Below, one piece after another: positions 34,130 through 44,984 of a DNA stretch of 64,000 nucleotides; position 1 is the stretch's first letter, and each line of letters opens with the position of its first letter. The notes under the pieces are model-generated. The model saw only the letters and a program-made list of their open reading frames with translations, ran no database searches and was not told the DNA's origin. The stretch comes from Hansfordia pulvinata (taxonomy: Eukaryota; Ascomycota; Sordariomycetes; Xylariales). Location: NCBI GenBank assembly GCA_006538405.1, contig BJKQ01000005.1:868001-932000 (forward strand), written 5' to 3'. A program made the position numbers and the translations under genes.

Positions 34130-34947
34130 AGTAGCAGCGGGGAAGAGCGAGAGAGTGTGTGAGGACGAGAGAGCGAACGAATGAACGAATGAGGGCCGGG
34201 CGCGGCGTGGCGTGTGACTAAAAGCGAGTGAGGGTGCAGTGCAGGGCAGGCTGGGAGTGGTGCTGCTACTGCGACGGTCTTTGTGGCGTGGACGACGGGG
34301 AGAGGACCATGGCGCGATCGGCTGAAAGGGGCGATGCAGCCGCCACGGGGGGGTTTCCGAACGCAAGGGCGCGGAGCAGGCAGCGTGGTGCAATGGATGG
34401 CGGACGTATGGGCCGGCGGCGAACGCGCGAGGAAGCAAGCGGCGGCGGCAGTGAACGGAAGAGGGGCGCTGAGAGAGTGCCGGGTCGCAGCGCAGCCAAG
34501 ATTGTCGGCAATTGTGCCAGAGAGCGCGGGCGCGGGCGCGGGTGTGGGCGCAGGGGTGGCAGATGATGGAAATGGAGATGGTGGCGTTTTTCTCGAGAGT
34601 GGAGGGGGAAACGGGGCGGCCTCGTCCTTCGGGTTGCACAGAGTTCGAACGGGAGAAGGCGACAATCTGACGAGTCCAGACCAAGACGGGAACCGACTGA
34701 CGACTGACGACTGACGACGGACGGACGGGCGACGGACAGTCTGGAGTAGTCGGCAGAGGGGGGTGCGGGAGGAGGAAAGAGCAACCCACGATAGGGCAGG
34801 CAGGGCAGGCAGGAGCAGAAAGAACCTGGAAGCCAAGGCAGGCACGCGCGCGCGCGCAGATGCAGGGGCAAGTGGCAAAAGTAGGGCAGGGCCGACCGAG
34901 CGGGCTGGGGACTTCTGGCGCCGTCGGGTTTACTCGTATGGATCTGT

Positions 34948-34983
34948 TGTAATAATAATGATAATAATAATAATGATAATAAT
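34948..34983. repeat. (AAT/ATA)n microsatellite
   Basis: An AT-rich trinucleotide tract with two G interruptions, standing out in otherwise GC-rich DNA. Confidence 0.85.
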
Positions 34984-37392
34984 CTGGAAGGTACGAGCAC
35001 AACCTATCCGGTAGCCAGGTCGAGCCTTATTACAGGAGGTCTATCCGTACCAGCTGGTAGTACTCGTAGGTCGTAGGTCGGGGGATGGGGATATTAGATA
35101 ACAATAATGGCAGTAATGAATGAAATAATACAAGGAAACGAAACGGAGATATGGAATAAGAGGAGTATTATGATTAGGTATGAAACGGCAAGAAACGATA
35201 GCACTCGCGCATTTGTCGAGTCACAGTCGGATGCTCACAGGAAGCAAACAGCTCTGGCTGGTGTTGGATCCCCAGGGAGAGCAGCGAACAGAACACGCTG
35301 GACAGCAGAGACAGAGACAGGGGAAGAGGCCAGGCGAGCGCGAGGAAAACGAAAAGGCGAACGGACATCTGCGGCGGGACGGACTGGTCGTGAGCGGATG
35401 CTGGCTGCATGTGCTGCAAGCCGGCCAAGACAAAGTTGGAACAGTGGGCGGGCGAGCTAAGGAAGTGACCGGCTGTATGCGCAGGGACCCCTGGACGTGA
35501 GTGATATGATGGATGACGGGGCGGCTGAAAGCTTGGAAGGCTACTACGAGTACTACCTTACCTACGAGACGAGTCCTAGCTCCCCGTACCTCACATAGTG
35601 CTCGTACCTACGAGTACTCCGCACCCGTCAGTTGGCAGGTCTGTCCGAGTGGATTCACTTTTAGACAGGGTCGAGCGGAGGGTGAATAACTCGAGTTGAG
35701 GCGACGATTATCAACTCTGAGATGTTGAGGCGGCCGGTCGGCGGTGGATCACGGGTTGTCCACCAGCGGATAGACGAGAGACGAGAAGTATACGAGTACC
35801 TGTGTAGAGGAAGGAAGCGAGCCGGATCGAAGAGCCCACAGGAGTACGTGTACTCTAACAACTCGCCGCGACGCAAGGTAGATCCAGAGGTAAACGCACC
35901 CTGACCAGAGCCATCGATGCAGAACCAAACCTTGGGCCCGAGGATGGCGATTTGATTACTGCATGCAAGTGCCTGCCTCACTTGTAGGTAGGTCGAATGT
36001 GTACCTGGTCTCACGGCCGGGCGGGTCGTGAGGTTTCTGAGGTCATGGCAGAGCTGGTGCGTGTTTTGCGTTGTATAGTTGATAGTTGACCTGTTCATAA
36101 TGACAACAACTCACAACCCTAGATGTATGGCATGAGGACACAACTTTGGAGGATGTACTCGTGACGACAGCGAGCTGTCGCTACCTACCACGAATAAAAC
36201 TGTAGCGAGACGAGTGCACCGTCGCAACTGCATGCTCGTACATACGCGCACTCCGCGCCTACATCCATGGATACCTATATATATCGTAAGCAAACCTACC
36301 TACCTACATACCTACCTAAGGTACTAGATAAACTGTGTATGTCAGGTGCCCTTGCGATCTCTCCCTTCCACTGGCCCCTCTTTCCAGGTGAGGTACGAGT
36401 ATGTGGTAGTATGCGGAGTGCGGTGTACAGGGTTGTACTCGTAAGCAGCGTCCGTTTGGCGGTTGGCGTTGAGCCGGCGCCGGCGCGGGAAGGAATGCCC
36501 TCAAGACGCTGGTGAGATCCGTCTTGTCACGGCGCCGCACCCTGTTACGGCCAGTACGAGTATCCGTACCTACCGACCTACGTGCGAGTATGCGCGCGTG
36601 GCACGCAAAGGATTATCACGCGGATAGTACTCGTACCCAAATACCTGCATGTGCCTACCTCAAATACAAGTAGTACACACTCGCTCCCTCCCGCAGCCCG
36701 CCAAGTGGGAGGCGCCCCAGTGGATCCCCCATGTTCACGATCCTCCGGCTCTTTGCCCGTCAATCAGACAGGCATCATCAGTCACACCTACCTAGGCAGA
36801 GATGTGTCCTCCTTGTTGTAAGGTTCTCCTCATCCGTCCGTCCGTGCTCCGTCCGGGCCTGACGGCTAGAAAGGCGCCCACGGAGGTGAGTGGCCCTGGT
36901 CGTCTTCCTGGGGCACATGGAAGTGTTCGGCTCGTACTTCTACGGCTAGGGGTACTTACGTTCACCATCGGCCCTAAGTACCTAAACCAGCGGATACTCG
37001 AACGAATTAGGTACTCCAAGCCAAGTTGGTGGCTGCTGGGACGGCAGTGAAAACAGCAGACGCAGGTACAGACCGGACCCACATCTCAGGCCGGACATGA
37101 TGCAGGGGCTACAGCGCAGCAGGCACGCAGGGTCATTATCATTGATACGAGTACGTTGCCGGTATGCTGAAGACTGAAGCCTGAAGCCAATTGAAATCCC
37201 ACAATGGCGATGATGCATTGATGTACGAGTACTACATGCTGGGGAACCTGCGTTCTCGTCCCTGTCCATCTTATTACGTCTCTACTTACCTGCTAACGGA
37301 CACAGTTCAATACCGTAGCCAGTAAGTAATGCCCTATGTAGATATTCAAGGTAGGTACCGTCGAGTTGGACAGGGCGGGAGATGAAAGCGCA

Positions 37393-37437
37393 GGCGCGCG
37401 GCGATCAGCGCCCGGTCCACCGCGCGCCGCGCTTTTT
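37393..37437 (+). other. GC-only hairpin followed by a T run
   Basis: GGCGCGCGG (37393-37401) pairs perfectly with CCGCGCGCC (37420-37428), with an 18-base loop and a run of five T four bases later (37433-37437). It resembles an intrinsic terminator or a Pol III stop, but no transcript is known here. It may be chance in GC-rich DNA. Confidence 0.35.
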
Positions 37438-38063
37438 CTCTGGAGCGGCAGCCCGGGCGTACGAGGATGAGTGAAGTACCTCTCGAACGAGCACTCCGTA
37501 AGGCACTGAAGGCACGAGTACTCCGTTAAAGGGCGTCGAGGGTTCCCCTTGCGATGTGCGGCTTAGCGGCCTCCACTGCGCCAACGCCCAAAAGCCCCGG
37601 AGCGACGGCGCCTGGGCCCATTGGAGTTTGATTGATGGGCTGGCTCATTGACTGATCGATGGCTTTGATCAATTTCGATGACCTGACTACCTAAAAGCAC
37701 AAAAATGGAAATACAGAGTAGGTAGTCTACGGGAGGTATCTTCAGTAAGGCAAAAAGAAAAAAGACAAAAAAAAAAAAAGAACCCCGGTTGGACACGAGT
37801 TGGGAAACGGGGAGGGTGGCACGCACCCGCACGTACAAGGACACACCCTTTGACACGGGTAGGGCGTGATGACGGTGGATTAGCAATGAAGAATAATATC
37901 CGATCTCGTCAGCCCACGAGCCCCCAGGGGCGGGCGGGCTGGCAGTGGGTGGTGATGTGATTCCTCATGTACGACCTCAGGGGTATTGGATTTGGGCCCG
38001 ATACCCCGGAATCACGGGCCCTTTTCACGGGTCTGTCTACGGGTACCACCCAATCTATCCCTA

Positions 38064-38085
38064 CATGTACTCGTACGAGTACATG
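38064..38085. repeat. Perfect 22-bp palindrome built on the TACGAGTA motif
   Basis: The left arm CATGTACTCGT (38064-38074) is followed directly by its exact reverse complement ACGAGTACATG (38075-38085). It contains both orientations of the dispersed eight-base motif of this window. No gene lies within 3 kb. Confidence 0.9.
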
Positions 38086-38680
38086 CTCCGTACACTCTGT
38101 GCTACGATGCGCCAGTCCTCGTAGTGCCTAAGTGAGAGAATAAATGCCAGGCACGGGATCGCAGCCTGGCTCTCAGGCCCTCGGACCTCCAAAAGGCCAA
38201 GGCGCCGGTATCTGGCTTCAGCAACGCACGGCCAAGGCTGCATACTCGTACACCTGTTTTGTTCTTCCCCCATCTCTCCCTGTCTGTCCAAACCGCCCAC
38301 GGGATTCTGATGCAGAAAGAACAGGACCGCCCAATCTCGCCTACCACCCGGCTACGATTGGCCCACGTTAACACCACTGCATCCCTTGGGTACGAGTGCC
38401 CAGGTAACGTACCTAAGGTACCTACTCACTCGTACGAGTACTGCCAACAGATAATAGGTGTTTAAGGGGGGACGACGAACGAGTACAGGCAGAACAGGAG
38501 GAAGAACAACCTTCCCCCCCCCCCCGGTCGACCCGTCCGTCAGCGACCCTTGATGAAAGGGGGGCGGCACCGGCGGCGACGGCCGTGAAGGAATCGCTAG
38601 GGCGGGTGGGTAGTATTTATTTTGGGAGCACCGACACCTGGACCTGGACCGAGTCAAGTCGCGCGCCCTACGAGTACGAT

Positions 38681-38768
38681 ACAAGCACAAGCACAAGCAC
38701 AAGCACAAGCACAAGCACAAGCACAAGCACAAGCACAAGCACAAGCACAAGCACAAGCACAGGCACAA
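38681..38768. repeat. (ACAAGC)n hexanucleotide minisatellite
   Basis: About 13 perfect ACAAGC units followed by one degenerate unit. The unspaced tandem arrangement excludes a CRISPR-like array. Confidence 0.95.
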
Positions 38769-39955
38769 GAGGCCGTGGTGGAGGCCCGGGGTGGTTTCTG
38801 GCTACCTCCAGTCTGTTAGCTCTGGGGCGTGGTCATCGGCATCTGGGATCACCCCTGCAGCGCCCTTCCCTTTCGAGCAGGGCGGGATCCACGATAATAT
38901 CGTTTCTGACCATCTCTGACCAGGTGGCAGTAGAGTTTAATTGCCTACCTACCTACCCAGACGAGTACGCGCAGTACCTGCAGAATGCTTCAATGAATGT
39001 TGGTTGAGACAGGTAGATGCCCGTGTGAGGGTTCTCGTGGGGAAACCTCGCAATCCCTCCCGCAACCCTTTTCTCTCTGCATGCAACCCTTACAAAAAGC
39101 GGGAGACAAAGAAATAATAATGATAATAAAAAGAGAAAGAGCGAATACTCGTGCAGGGGCTGCCACGAGTACCTACGTACTTTTACCTTACGCGTAGGTG
39201 CTCGCATTTGCAATGGTGGTGTGAGGTCCACTTTTTGCCAAAAGCGGCGAGGCACATGGCGACTATCGAAAGTGGCTGACGACCAAGAATCGTCAACTCG
39301 GATGGGGACGCGTACCATTCTCCCTCTTTCTCTCTCTCTCTTTCCACAAGTACGTCGTATTTCACCATAATGATACTCGTAGCATACGTCCTCATAGGCC
39401 GCTCCAGAGTACTCAAACTCCTGTCTTCACTCTCGGCTTCGGATCCGAACGGCTGACTCGCCACGGATTCTCCTTGTCCTCCTAGCACGAGTACTCACCC
39501 GTACGCGCACTGTTTTCTATTTCATTCCATTATCATTCCGTCGCCTCCCATCGTCGTCCTCGCCGTCGTCAAGGTCTCCTCGTCTACGGAGCAGGCTAGA
39601 AGCCCGCCATGGAGCGAATCCGCTGCCGCCAGCACTTCCTCCGGCGTTCCAGAACTCTGTCCTGTCTTCTGAACTCATCTCGGGCGGTCCTGCCTGTGTT
39701 CTTGTCACGTCGCTGTCAGAGTCCAACTGGACCTAACTCTCCGTTAGGTAGGTACTCGTAAGCAGATAAAAGGGTCGTCGCTTAAACAAGCCCACTCCCT
39801 GTCTTCTGCATAAGGTAGTAGGTATTGAGGTAGGTCTATATCGTGTCTGAACCATGCCGGCCTGCCTACGAGAGGTCCTCGCATTCATGTTTTCTGATGA
39901 CATGCAACCGTCACCCACCTGCCTTTGCGCATCTCTTTCGGATCAGCCCTGCTTC

Positions 39956-39979
39956 GAGAGAGAGAGAGAGAGAGAGAGA
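39956..39979. repeat. (GA)n microsatellite
   Basis: About twelve consecutive GA dinucleotides in gene-free DNA. Confidence 0.9.
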
Positions 39980-41578
39980 TCCACGCAAGTCTTGTCCCGC
40001 TTGCCGGCCTAATCACGAGTACCACTTAGTTACCCGTAAAGAGCCGCGGGCCGCTACTCGTGCACTTTCTCCAGCCTCGGGCTCCGGCTCGGACTCGACG
40101 TGCTGCGCGGCACGCTATCGACAGCCCTTATTATTGAACTCGTAATACGCGTATTCGCCTCGTGGGAATCCACTCGCCCTTGTTGGGGTTTGCCTCTTCA
40201 CGGGTATGAGTACTTGTCCCAGCTGCTGTGAGTATCGTAGCTCGCGCATTGCCTCGCTATCGCGTTGCATGTACTTTCCAGACATACATCACAGCACATT
40301 ACCAGGGGGCCGGGATCGCAGGGGTGGATGTTGGCATGGTTGTCCACGGCCCGCGCGCACGGGGCCACCCTTGTTTGTGCCTGGGCGTCTGGGCAGACGG
40401 ATGATGAGAGCAGGGCCCTCTGTTGACGTGGCGCGGATCTTCCATGTGGCTCTTATTATCTCCCTCCCCCCCCCCCTCCCGCGCGCGCACACAGACCAGA
40501 GAGGTAGATAGGAGCGAGTTACTCGTCGTAATGGGAATGGGAGAGCTGCTCGGTGGTGGTGGTGCCGGCCGGCTGCCCGTTCCGATAGCATCCGGGTGAC
40601 AGAGTGTCTCTGCTGTATGCCTAATCAAATGAACTAACCCGAGTGCTGCTCGTGGCTCTCGCCTGTTCCTCTTGAGCCGGCAGCACCAGCAATCGCTTGT
40701 TGCCGCTGAGACGGAGTGGGCTTCCAACTCGCCTCATCAGGCTACCTATCGTGTTGGGCTTGTTAGCGGGCTTCGGCTAATAACTCCAAGTTAGTTGCTT
40801 TGCTACGGGGTATTTCGAGAGGACTGTTTCCTCCGCACATGGGCATACTCGTACTTGTACTCTTACTCCATACAAGTAGCTTGCACTCGTAGCTGTTCTG
40901 ACCAGGTCTGTGAGCTGGCTGTGGGAAGCATGCTGCCGTCGCCTACGCCCACTCCAACGGAGATTGCCTACCCAGGGCCGACGCCGGCTTCTCCTTTCTA
41001 TGGTTTTTCTCTCTCACCTGCAGATATACTCGCGCAAGTACCAGGTCTGATGGGGGGTGAGGGGAGTGGTAGGTATCGTTACCAGGTAAGGTGCGGAGAC
41101 AGGAGTCTACGGCCGGTCTTCTTGAGGCTCTATGTGCTGAGGAGCTTCTATCACACACACGAGGCTGGGCCAGAAGATTCGGGAGGCCGAGTAGTCAAGG
41201 GTCACAAGTAGACGGCAAGAGTCGTTTGGATTTACCTTGCTAATACAGAATACACTCGGTATCATCGCTCTATCCCCTTTGCATCTGATTTGGAATGACT
41301 AGGTGACTTGCTTGGTGCAAACACCACGGCCTTGACAGTAGAGATGATGATCATATGTCATGCCAGCGAGCCCCGCACGGGTTTGGGTCTCCGCGAGTCT
41401 GCCATGCCGCCGTGAGCCGAGACAGACAGAACATACGTGTAACCTGGAGACATGCGCTCTTACTCGCGAAGCACAAGATAAGGAGTCGAAATGTCGAGAG
41501 TCGAAAAGCCCGGCAGCGTCTGACGAGCTGATGAGCTGGCATACACATCTGGAATTCCGAGGCCCGCACTGCACTCGC

Positions 41579-42864
41579 TCACCCGAACCTCTGCCGCGCA
41601 ATCTCCTTGAGCGCCGCCATCTTGCCCTCCTCGCGCTCGCGGTACTCGGCCAGCCGCCCCTCGCGCTCCTCCGCCCGCACCCGCGCCTCCTCCTCCCGCC
41701 GGAGCTCCCGCTCCGTCTTGCGCCGCTCCCGCGCCTCCCGCTCCTTCTTGTACTCCGCGATGCCGTCCCCGCCTCCCAGGTCCGCCTCCGCCTCTGCCTC
41801 CCCCCGCCTCCGCCGCCGCCCTTGCCGCTCCCCTCCCGGTACGCGCGCATGGCGTCCGCCTTCTCCATCCTCCTCTCCCGCGACCCCGGGTCCCCGCGCG
41901 GCGCCAGCTCCTCCAGCCGCGCTCGCTGCTCCGCCCGGTCCGCCCGCCGCTCCACCCGCAGCGCCGCCGCCTGCTCCGCCCGCTCTTCCGCCGCCTGCTC
42001 CCGCCGCGCCGACAGGTCCTCCAGGCTGGGAATCGCGGGGCCGGCTCGGCTGCTGCTGCTGCCGCCGTTGCGGGGGAGTATGAGGGCCGGGCCGTAGCCG
42101 TCGTCGTCGTCGTCGTCGTCGTTCTCCTCCTCGTCGTCGTTGGGGTCTTTATCCCCACCATCGTCGGTAGACACCGAGCCCCCTCCCCTCCCCTCGTCCT
42201 CGTCCTGCTGATCGCCCCCGCCATCTCCCCCGTCAAAGTAGGCCCCCTCCACCCAGTCCTCCACTGCCCGCGCGAACATGTCCGGGTCGTACCACCCCTC
42301 CGCCAGCGACCCCGCGTTCCACCGCCCCACGAAGCTCTTCCACCGCCCCCGCGCCTCCCTGCCGTCCAGCGCCCGCAGGTCCAGCTGCTTCTGCACGTCC
42401 AGGTACCGCGCGAACAGCGGCCGGAAAGCCCGGTACTCGGCCTCGGCCCTGGAGATGTGCCGAGCCGAGAAGGGCAGCTCGGCGGCCACTGCTGGTGCTG
42501 GTGCTGCTGCTGCTCCTCGCGAGCTCGTCTTCTTGTTGTTATTATGGCTGCCGCTTCCTTCCTTGTGGTGCCGCGAGTGTCGATGGTGGTGGTGTCGGCG
42601 GTGGTGGTGACGGTGGTGGCCGTCTCGGTCGCGGTGCGCGTGTCGGTCTCGGTCCTCGCGCGAGTCCGCGGGCGACGCAGACCGCGAGTGGTGGCGTGCG
42701 CGCCGCGCCCGGTGGCTCGCGTGCTCGCGCTGCGCCTCGCCGTCGCCGGGCGACCGCGATCTCCGCTTGGCGTCGTGCGCTCGCCTGCCGTCGCGCTCGT
42801 GCCCGTCGTCGCGTCGAGGCCTCTCCCGCCTGTCGTCGCCTGCCCCGTGGCGGTCGCGGCCCAT
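41579..42864 (-). CDS. RS/HEL117-like nuclear protein, one frame break
   Basis: About 428 residues; annotated in related fungi, as I recall, as 'RNA helicase HEL117', although no helicase motif is present. The start MGRDRHGAGDD opens an Arg/Asp/His-rich, RS-like disordered region with a long His-Arg stretch (to about residue 100). The conserved core follows at about residues 129-210 (LPFSARHIS, LDVQKQLDL, GRWKSFVGRWN, GWYDPDMFARAVEDW). Next come an Asp/Glu-rich segment, coded partly by a GTC repeat (plus strand near 42098-42120), and a charged coiled-coil tail. The tail (EYKKEREARERRKTEREL, ending EIARQRFG) lies one frame off the upstream part. The switch is at the run of six C at 41800-41805, so one base appears to be missing. 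An RNA-processing role is inferred from composition only. Confidence 0.7.
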
Positions 42865-43410
42865 GGTGACGCGATTGTCTTTTCTTTCGCGGGGAACCGG
42901 ACTATTCCTCCGTCTCGGCCGCTGTTTTCTGAGTCGTGGAGGAGGGGGAGGGTTGGTGGTGGTGGAAGGCGGATGAGAATGGTGTGTTGCGGTGCAAGTA
43001 CCAACAGAAGTCAAAGGCCTGGAAGCACACTCTGATGAGTTGTGGTACGAGGAGCTTAAAAGTGGGGCGGGACCCCGGCCCCGACGGATCCCCCAGTGCA
43101 TCCACTCATGTCCGATTCGGCGCCGCCCTCTCCGTTGCCAGCTCCGTCGCCATCTCTCAAGAGCTGCCTGCATCGGTCAATCGTCCCGGGCATCGCCGCC
43201 CGTACTCGGAGCTCGTACAGTCTCATGCCACGGTCGCGTGCCAACGCATTGCAAGATCTTGTTTATTGTGCATAAGAATAAATTGAATACTAAGTACGTG
43301 TAATTCGAACGTATTTCCTGCCAAAGGCGATGCTTGGGTATCTCCACAATCATGCAATATGGTAGTCGCTGCTATGCTACGCCATTCGAGTCCGAATCCT
43401 TCCTTCCATC
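42865..43410. other. Promoter of the HEL117-like gene and 3' flank of the copper regulator
   Basis: 546 bases with no supportable gene; the two flanking genes are in tandem on the minus strand. Confidence 0.5.
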
Positions 43411-44984
43411 CTAGTCGTCGTCGCTGACCTGCTGGTTATTCCGGTGCGTCTCACACCCCAGGCATGGACAGTCGTCGCCACATCCACACGCGCCCTCGCC
43501 GCACGCACACGCGCCTTCTCCCGTGTTGCATCCGTCCAAGTCGTAATGAACAAACAGAAAGTTGTCCCCCGCATCCCCCGCTACCGTCGTGTCGGGCGGG
43601 GAGCTGGTGTGCGACGACACCGGCGTTGTCTCTTCCGACGCCGTCTGTGCGCCGCCGGGTGTCGTCTTATTCGAGGCGTTGCCGCTTGATCCTCCCGCCT
43701 TCCCATCAAACTGGGATTGTACCACCGAATGTATGTGGCTCGTTGTCGTCTCGTTGTACGGATGTACCGTGCACCAGAGGCACTCGCACTTGGGTCCACA
43801 GTCACATGGGGGCAGCGTGTTGGTGCCGCTGGGCGCTGCCGGCACCTGGGTCGTCTGGGTCGTCTGTAGCTCCGTGTTGGTATTTCCCGACACGCTGGCG
43901 GGGATCTGCTGGTACGTTGCCATGTGCTGTGCCCATTGCGCCGGGTGCAGCGGGTGCTGTGGCGTGCCGAACGTTGGGGGATAGAACATGAGTTGCTGGA
44001 AGTTTGGCGAAGGAAATATGTGGGGTGTCGCATGATGGGGACCTGGGGTGTGTGTTGGCGTGGCAAAGTTGGACATGCCATTGCCGTTGGTCGAGGGGCT
44101 CTGCATCATAAAGCCCAGTATGTTCTCGTTCGCCGGATACCGTGCATACTCCGTCGGGGTGGCCGGTAAGTCGGAGGCGCTCACATTGCTGAACTTTCTG
44201 TCCGACAGGTCCATGGGATATGAGTCGATGCTTGTGGCCGGGGTGTGCTGGGGTGTATCTCGGGCTTTGGAACAGCAACTTGATGTTCCCTGGGTGTTGG
44301 ATGATGCTGGCGACTGTGCTGTCGAGTGGTTGGTCACGTCCGCCAGAGGCGTCGACGGGTGTTCTATGTGCGGGAGAGGCGACTGGTAGGCCAGGCCTTG
44401 AGAAACGGGGCTTTGTATTTGCTGGAAGCCGCCGGGAAACGCCGGCATCTGAGCATAGCCATATGCTGTTAGGGGGTTCATTCCGAGCTGGGTCATGCCG
44501 TTCATTGAGTCTAAGGCCTGAGGTTGAAATCCAGTCGCGTCGACCGGCGTCATGGGGGGCATGTCTTGCGACTGTTGTCGAGTGGCTGCTCTGGTGGTTG
44601 TCTTTTGGTTTCGCCGCGAGGGTTTTGGGGGCGAGTTGGGCAACGGAGCAGGCTGCCCATCCATGTGGTTTGAGTTGGGGAATCCGCATTGGCCTCGACG
44701 AGGAATGGCTGCTGTGATACCGCCCCTGCAGCTGCACGCCTTGCCATTTGGGTGAGGACAGCTGCTCAGAGGCCGGCCGGGCTTCCGCACCGGCAAGAGG
44801 ACGCGTTCGCCGTCCCCGTGTGTGCAGCCGGTGGATCTGTGACCCCGAATGCAAGGCTCACTAATCCAGTCAGTCTGGTCCAAGTGTTCCACAAGTTACA
44901 ACCATATGGGATGGTGTAATTCTAGCTGTGCCAGTCGTGTCAGGGCACTCACCAGGCCATCTTGATCCCGTTAATCCAAGGCAT
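43411..44984 (-). CDS. Copper-fist transcription factor, Mac1/GRISEA type
   Basis: Copper-sensing activator of the Mac1/GRISEA/Cuf1 family, which switches on copper-uptake genes when copper is low. It has 493 residues in two exons (44984-44953 and 44860-43411) with a GTGAGT...TAG intron that splits the codon of Cys11. The copper fist is at residues 1-58. It has the zinc ligands Cys11, Cys14, Cys23 and His25, the DNA-contact motif RGHR (16-19), a KPGRP element (37-41), and a second cysteine set (Cys45, His47, Cys53, Cys55). The middle is a Gln/Pro/Ser/Thr-rich activation-type region. Two cysteine clusters with the identical pattern C-x-C-x3-C-x-C-x2-C-x2-H lie at about 362-376 and 467-481, matching the copper-sensing C1/C2 motifs of Mac1-type factors rather than Ace1-type detoxification factors. 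The frame is intact. Confidence 0.92.

Larger units (their letters stand above)
33577..41578. other. 8 kb gene-free stretch rich in TACGAGTA motifs and simple repeats
   Basis: No gene could be supported. The first 1.4 kb is probably the promoter and leader of the gene ending at 33576. From about 34.9 to 41.2 kb the sequence is dense in TACGAGTA/TACTCGTA and GGTACCTA/CCTACCTA words. It holds several microsatellites, a perfect 22-bp palindrome (38064-38085), a GC-only hairpin followed by a T run (37393-37437), and long C runs near 38514 and 40467. The frames across repeats, such as a Leu-Cys repeat frame at 38.7 kb, are artefacts. Confidence 0.55.

Noticed and set aside
33962..35002. 346-codon minus frame upstream of the 31-33.6 kb gene
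   Set aside because: Composed of Tyr, Pro, Cys and poly-Leu/Ala from microsatellites; it fits a leader or promoter region, not a protein.
38352..38768. Leu-Cys repeat frame and the tandem array as a possible CRISPR or structural protein
   Set aside because: It is the translation of an uninterrupted hexanucleotide repeat. There are no spacers, and the organism is a eukaryote.
41460..43004. 514-codon minus frame overlapping the HEL117-like gene
   Set aside because: An Arg/Thr-rich alternative frame of the same strand. The conserved core and the acidic tail are in the chosen frames.
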